The translations under genes were made by a program, and so were the position numbers. This document shows positions 42,719 to 45,892 of a stretch of 45,892 nt of DNA, piece after piece; the first letter of the stretch is position 1, and each line of letters starts with the position of its first letter. Origin of the DNA: Leptotrichia sp. oral taxon 879 str. F0557 (GTDB lineage: Bacteria; Fusobacteriota; Fusobacteriia; Fusobacteriales; Leptotrichiaceae); the NCBI RefSeq assembly GCF_000469385.1, contig NZ_KI271286.1, positions 6,429 through 52,320 on the forward strand, written 5' to 3'. The notes beneath the pieces are model-generated. The model had not been told where the DNA came from, searched no databases, and saw only the letters and a program-made list of their open reading frames with translations.

Positions 42719-42751
42719 ATTAAAGAGAATCAATAGAAAGGGGAGGTATTA

Positions 42752-43633
42752 ATGAATAAAAAAAATGTAATTTCATTTTTGAATATGAAAGGTGGTGTAG
42801 GAAAAACAACACTTTGTAAAGAAATTGCATATTATTTATCTGAAAAAGAAAAAAAGAAGATATTGGTTATAGATATTGACCCACAATCTAATTGCACTCA
42901 ATCTTTTTTTGAAAAGTTTAAGATATTTGAAGGAGAAGACATAAAGAAAGATTTGAATGAAAAAAGAGAAATACCTTCTATTCAAAATATTTTTAAAAGA
43001 ACAGAAATTATTGATGAGAATGTAGAAAAAGAAAAAACTATATGTAAGTTATCAGATACATTAGATATTATTCCAGGCGAGCTTGAAACCATATTTATGG
43101 AAAGAGAAACTTCTGGAAGTGTAGAACAAAAATTATATAATTTTATTGAAGATTACAGAATAAAAGAGGAATATGATTTCATTTTTATTGATTGTCCTCC
43201 AACTTATTCTTTTTATACAATCTCTTCATTATTAGCATCAGACTATTATTTTGTTCCATTAAAGCCTGATATTTACTCATTATTTGGATTAGATTTATTA
43301 GAAAGAGTAATAAAAGAAATTACAAAAAGTTACAGAGCAAATTTTAGAATAAAATCAATTCAAAATTTAGGTGTAATATTTACAATGATAAAGGAAGAAC
43401 AAAAAGGAAGAAAAATTCAGCGAGTTAAACAGATAAAAGAAAATAAAATGTTTAAAAATATGTATTTTTTCAAAAATAATTTTAGATACTATGATAAAAT
43501 AAATACATCAAAACTTCAAAGTTTCATTTTAGATAGGAAAGATAAAGGTTTAATGAGTAATTTAGACGATATATGTCAAGAATTTATTGAAAGGATGAGT
43601 GAATTAAATGAGAGTAATAACAAAATTAGATAA
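42752..43633 (+). CDS. ParA/Soj-family ATPase, first gene of a three-gene operon
   Basis: The deviant Walker A K13-GGVGKTT ('FLNMKGGVGKTTLCKEIAYYLSE') marks the ParA/MinD superfamily. The A' motif follows as 'ILVIDIDPQSNCTQSFF', with Walker B in 'YDFIFIDCPPTYSFYTISSLLASDYYFVPLKPD'. At 293 residues it is a small ParA without an N-terminal DNA-binding domain; the C-terminal third is divergent and basic. No ParB-like gene or iteron-like site is visible in the window, so it is not a normal chromosomal ParAB locus. It overlaps the next gene by 26 bases. The strong RBS GGGGAGG and a good promoter show that it is meant to be expressed. Confidence 0.88.
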   Translation: MNKKNVISFLNMKGGVGKTTLCKEIAYYLSEKEKKKILVIDIDPQSNCTQSFFEKFKIFEGEDIKKDLNEKREIPSIQNIFKRTEIIDENVEKEKTICKLSDTLDIIPGELETIFMERETSGSVEQKLYNFIEDYRIKEEYDFIFIDCPPTYSFYTISSLLASDYYFVPLKPDIYSLFGLDLLERVIKEITKSYRANFRIKSIQNLGVIFTMIKEEQKGRKIQRVKQIKENKMFKNMYFFKNNFRYYDKINTSKLQSFILDRKDKGLMSNLDDICQEFIERMSELNESNNKIR

Positions 43634-43991
43634 AATTAAATCAATGAAATCAGAAGAAAATAAAAGATATGAATTATATGCAATTTTTTCTGTACTAATA
43701 ATAGAAAAACAACATTTCAAAAGTAATCCTGACTTAAAAAAGTTTATATATAGCTTAGGATTCGATTTTAAAGAATATATTATGAAAAGTAGACCAATGA
43801 TATTATCCAAAGTCTTAAAAACAATTTCATTATCAAAAAATGAAGAGATAATTCAATATTCGAATAAAATTTACGATGCAATTAAAGGATTAAAATCAGA
43901 AGAAGAAGTCATAAAAAATAAAAAAACCAGAAAAAATGGTGAAGAAAATTATATTGAAGAATTATTACAAAAATTTTCTAGAAATAAGTAG
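43608..43991 (+). CDS. Small unknown protein, second gene of the ParA operon
   Basis: The 127-residue protein is not recognised. It is helical and basic: an N-terminal helix ('KIKSMKSEENKRYELYAIFSVLIIEKQHF') is followed by 'DLKKFIYSLGFDFKEYIMKSRPMILSKVLKTISLS', and a lysine-rich tail ends the protein. The gene starts inside the end of the ParA gene (26-nt overlap) with GGATGAG as ribosome binding site, so translation is coupled. As the small partner directly after a ParA, it could play the part of a ParB-like or adaptor protein, but no known ParB, CopG or HTH motif is visible. Confidence 0.7.
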   Translation: MRVITKLDKIKSMKSEENKRYELYAIFSVLIIEKQHFKSNPDLKKFIYSLGFDFKEYIMKSRPMILSKVLKTISLSKNEEIIQYSNKIYDAIKGLKSEEEVIKNKKTRKNGEENYIEELLQKFSRNK

Positions 43992-43998
43992 GTAATTC

Positions 43999-44676
43999 AT
44001 GAAAAATAATAAATATTTAAGATTTTTAAATCAAAATTATAATTTTATAGATATTAATACAGTATCTGAAGTAACTAAAGAACAGTTAGAAAAACTATAT
44101 ATAGAAATAGAAAATATATTTGTAGTATTAGTATTAATAGAAAAAAATTGTAAAAATGAAATAAAAATTGATTTTATAGAAGTTATTACGAATCATTTAA
44201 TGGGATTGTTGTTAAATATTCCTAATAATTTTTATCCTTCTATTAATTTCTGTTTTAGAGGAGTTATTGAAGGTAGTATAAAGTTCATTTATCAGAATAA
44301 AATAGAAAAAGATCAAAATTATGAAAATGTTTCAAAAATAGGTTATCGAAACTTAAAAGAAAAATTAAAAAAACAAATAAAAGAAGAGTATTTAAATACC
44401 CTTTATTCTTTATATTCTGAATATTCAGATGATTTACATATTAAGAATAAAAATAAAATCGATATATCAGATTCAATAAATGAAATTGTAAAAAAATTAG
44501 ATTATAATTATGAAAAATTAATAAAAGATTTGAGACTTCTCTTTGAATCATTTATGAAATTTTTAAATATTGAATTTAAAGTGAATGAAAATAATTTTCC
44601 GTTAGAAGATAGAAAATATTTAAAGAAAAAATTATCTAATAGCAAATATAAAAAAGTTATGAATATAAAATATTAA
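43999..44676 (+). CDS. HEPN-like helical protein, third gene of the ParA operon
   Basis: The 225-residue protein is all-helical. The segment 'SINFCFRGVIEGSIKFIYQN' (R87, E91), followed by 'NLKEKLKKQIKEEYLNTLYSLYSEYSDDLHIKN' (H147), resembles HEPN-like proteins of the DUF5677/Cthe_2314 kind, which have an R-x3-E helix and a later 'YS..S...H' segment. The canonical RNase motif R-x4-6-H of active HEPN toxins is not present, so nuclease activity is not assured. It starts 7 nt after the 127-aa gene and ends the operon. A defence or toxin role is possible because HEPN-like proteins are common there; this is inference. Confidence 0.55.
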   Translation: MKNNKYLRFLNQNYNFIDINTVSEVTKEQLEKLYIEIENIFVVLVLIEKNCKNEIKIDFIEVITNHLMGLLLNIPNNFYPSINFCFRGVIEGSIKFIYQNKIEKDQNYENVSKIGYRNLKEKLKKQIKEEYLNTLYSLYSEYSDDLHIKNKNKIDISDSINEIVKKLDYNYEKLIKDLRLLFESFMKFLNIEFKVNENNFPLEDRKYLKKKLSNSKYKKVMNIKY

Positions 44677-44703
44677 AAAATTAGAAAAAAGGAGAGATTT
44701 ACA

Positions 44704-45132
44704 ATGAAAAAACTTATTTTATTGGGATTATTGGCATTTTCAGCTTTTGGAATAGCGGAGCCTTATAGAGATGAAAGAGGTGTGTTGTTTATGAGTGAGG
44801 AGGAATGGACAGAATTTTATAACAAAGATGGTCAAGAAGTAGCCGCTTGTGTGCCAATTGGATCTATAATTATGGAAGAAAGCTACATAAAAGATGGTAA
44901 GAAAATGACGCATACTTTAGCAGAAGTTCAACAAGGAATTAAACAATTTAATGAAATGCTAGGTGAAACTGGACTTCGTGATATTAATGGTAGAAAAGAT
45001 AAAATCCACGAGTTTTACTACGCAGCAGTATGTAAAAGACCTACACAAAAGCAATATGATTTAGTAGGTTCTCCAACATTCAAAAAAACAATGGAGAGAA
45101 TTTTTGAAACTCATAAAGTTATAGAAGAATAA
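44704..45132 (+). CDS. Small secreted protein of unknown function
   Basis: An N-terminal signal peptide ('MKKLILLGLLAFSAFGIAEPY', cleavage probably near residue 18) lacks a lipobox cysteine, so the protein is exported to the periplasm or beyond. The mature 124 residues contain two cysteines (in 'AACVPIG' and 'YAAVCKRP') that could form a disulfide. The family is not recognised. The ATG follows AAAAGGAG; a 27-nt gap separates it from the HEPN-like gene, so it may share the upstream transcript, although it looks functionally separate. Confidence 0.75.
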   Translation: MKKLILLGLLAFSAFGIAEPYRDERGVLFMSEEEWTEFYNKDGQEVAACVPIGSIIMEESYIKDGKKMTHTLAEVQQGIKQFNEMLGETGLRDINGRKDKIHEFYYAAVCKRPTQKQYDLVGSPTFKKTMERIFETHKVIEE

Positions 45133-45223
45133 ATTATTAAAATTTCTAGTTTGGAAGAGAAAATTTATCAGAATAATTCTTTAAAAAATTGAGATTTTTT
45201 TAAATCGTAATGAGATAAATAAC

Positions 45224-45251
45224 TTGACAAATGAATAAAATATGGTAACAT
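45224..45251 (+). promoter_or_regulatory. Promoter of the intact HU gene
   Basis: A perfect TTGACA (45224-45229) lies 16 nt before TAACAT (45246-45251), which is preceded by TGG as extended -10. A TATAAT at 45251-45256 is also present but 21 nt from the -35 box. Confidence 0.65.
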
Positions 45252-45291
45252 ATAATAAACAATGTAATTAAAAATGTTTGGAGGAGATATA

Positions 45292-45573
45292 ATGTCAAAA
45301 AAAGAATTTGTAGATGCTTATGCAAAAGCAACAGGAGAAACTAAAAAAAGAGCAGAGGAATTAGTTAATGCTTTTTTAGGAACAACAGAAGAATTTTTAG
45401 TAAAAGGTGAAAGTATCCAATTTGTAGGTTGGGGAACTTTCGAAGTAAAAGACAGAGCAGCTAGAGAAGGAAGAAATCCATCAACTGGTAAACCAATCAA
45501 AATAGACGCTAAAAAAGTAGTAAAATTCAAAGTTGGGAAAAAATTAGCTGATAAAGTTGCTGATACTAAATAA
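45292..45573 (+). CDS. hup: HU-family DNA-binding protein
   Basis: HU is a small dimeric nucleoid protein that bends DNA. The 93-residue protein reads 'MSKKEFVDAYAKATGETKKRAEELVNAFLGTTEEFLVKGE', then 'FVGWGTFEVKDRAAREGRNPSTGKPIKIDAKKVVKFKVGKKL', the full HU pattern with the DNA-contacting arm 'GRNPSTGKPI'. The frame is also open from 45274, but GGAGGAGA lies directly before the ATG at 45292, and the frameshifted copy at 20716 starts at the same residue. This copy is intact and probably supplies HU if the other is inactive. It has its own promoter and terminator. Confidence 0.96.
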   Translation: MSKKEFVDAYAKATGETKKRAEELVNAFLGTTEEFLVKGESIQFVGWGTFEVKDRAAREGRNPSTGKPIKIDAKKVVKFKVGKKLADKVADTK

Positions 45574-45600
45574 TAAAATATTTTATTTTTAATAAATTAA

Positions 45601-45642
45601 AGCTATCTTGAAGATTATTTATTTTTTCAAGATAGTTTTTTT
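45601..45642 (+). terminator. Terminator after the intact HU gene
   Basis: CTATCTTGAA (45603-45612) pairs with TTCAAGATAG (45626-45635) in a perfect 10-bp stem with a 13-nt loop, followed by T7. Confidence 0.9.
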
Positions 45643-45734
45643 ATATATCATTTTATTTTGATTTATATACTCTTTTAAAATAGAAATAAATTTTTATAAT
45701 AGAGTTATTTGATAACTAATTCACAATCATTAAA

Positions 45735-45801
45735 CTTTTTTATTTTCGTAGAATTGCTCATTGCCGCACTTTTTATTTTCGTAGGATTGCTCATTGCCGC
45801 A
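45735..45801. repeat. Two tandem copies of a 33-34 bp repeat
   Basis: The units 45735-45768 and 45769-45801 are head-to-tail and differ only by one T in a T-run and one A/G change. Each contains CGTAG(A/G)ATTGCTCATTGCCGCA. The stretch is richer in G and C than the surrounding DNA. It is not a CRISPR array: there are no spacers. Confidence 0.85.
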
Positions 45802-45870
45802 AAACCTACAACCTATGGCTAGACTCCGACTTTTATTTGTCCATCTCCGAAATCCCTTCTTGCAGTCGTC
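45802..45870. repeat. GC-richer repeat region before the right terminal repeat
   Basis: This gene-free stretch continues the repeat region. GGCTAGACTCCGACTTTTA at 45817-45835 recurs with one mismatch at 22387-22405. The gap from 45643 to the window end contains no gene that I can see. Confidence 0.6.
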
Positions 45871-45892
45871 AAACAGTCGTAGCTGAACAAAT
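45871..45892. repeat. Terminal direct repeat, right copy
   Basis: The last 22 bases repeat the first 22 exactly (AAACAGTCGTAGCTGAAC...). The motif CAGTCGT also occurs a few bases upstream in GCAGTCGTCAAACAGTCGT, so the end is inside a repeat. Confidence 0.8.

Noticed and set aside
45735-45801. Possible CRISPR array from two near-identical 33-bp units
   Set aside because: The units are adjacent with no spacer, there are only two, and no cas gene is present. None of the Leptotrichia Cas13-type repeats I know occurs in the window.
1-45892. tRNA or rRNA genes
   Set aside because: I saw no GC-rich cloverleaf-like stretch or rRNA-like sequence; intergenic regions are AT-rich throughout except the right-end repeat.

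Overview
The window is about 45.9 kb of very AT-rich bacterial DNA, almost all of it chromosomal housekeeping sequence. Several features together point to Fusobacteriota, most likely Leptotrichia or a close relative. It has genes for a lipopolysaccharide outer membrane (a LpxL/HtrB-type acyltransferase and a WaaA Kdo transferase). It also has RNase Y with YmdB beside it, a HrcA/CIRCE operator in front of clpB, an SBP-permease fusion of an amino-acid importer, and many short Cys-lipobox lipoproteins. The genus is an inference from gene content and style; no rRNA or other marker is present.

Layout. 1-1200: a terminal repeat, a short reading-frame remnant and an orphan Imm49 immunity gene. 1.3-9.0 kb: cardiolipin synthase, truB, a phage-polymerase-like exonuclease protein, ruvC, trmL, thyA, folA and a TetR regulator. 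9.1-16.2 kb: a DUF374 acyltransferase, metG, three lipoproteins (one TPR/Sel1-like, one thioredoxin-like), rpsO, lpxL and a fourth lipoprotein. 16.2-21 kb: rny, ymdB, prmA, cmk and a frameshifted HU gene. 21-25 kb: waaA, trmB and a protein-lysine-methyltransferase-like gene behind a long leader hairpin. 25-33 kb: a MscS channel with a charged insertion, an MBL hydrolase, dtd, an NlpC/P60 lipoprotein, asd, the glutamine/arginine-type ABC importer and a SurA-like helical protein made of two repeats. 33-38 kb: a two-TM protein with mgtC, a decayed yefM-yoeB pair and clpB under CIRCE control. 38-42.5 kb, minus strand: gldA, a HAD phosphatase, a membrane protein and proS. 42.7-45.6 kb: a three-gene operon (ParA ATPase, 127-aa protein, HEPN-like helical protein), a small secreted protein and an intact HU gene. 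The right end is a comparatively GC-rich repeat region whose last 22 bases equal the first 22 bases of the window.

The genes mostly serve translation and tRNA/protein modification (truB, trmL, trmB, metG, proS, rpsO, prmA, dtd), dTMP synthesis (thyA, folA), envelope building (cls, lpxL, waaA, lipoproteins) and stress response (clpB, mscS). The best candidate for an undescribed system is the ParA / 127-aa / HEPN-like operon at 42752-44676. Other points worth checking are the HU frameshift next to a slippery A7 run, the domesticated phage-type exonuclease, and the toxin-antitoxin pair that has lost its catalytic tail. Functions were assigned by reading motifs by eye; no database search was run.
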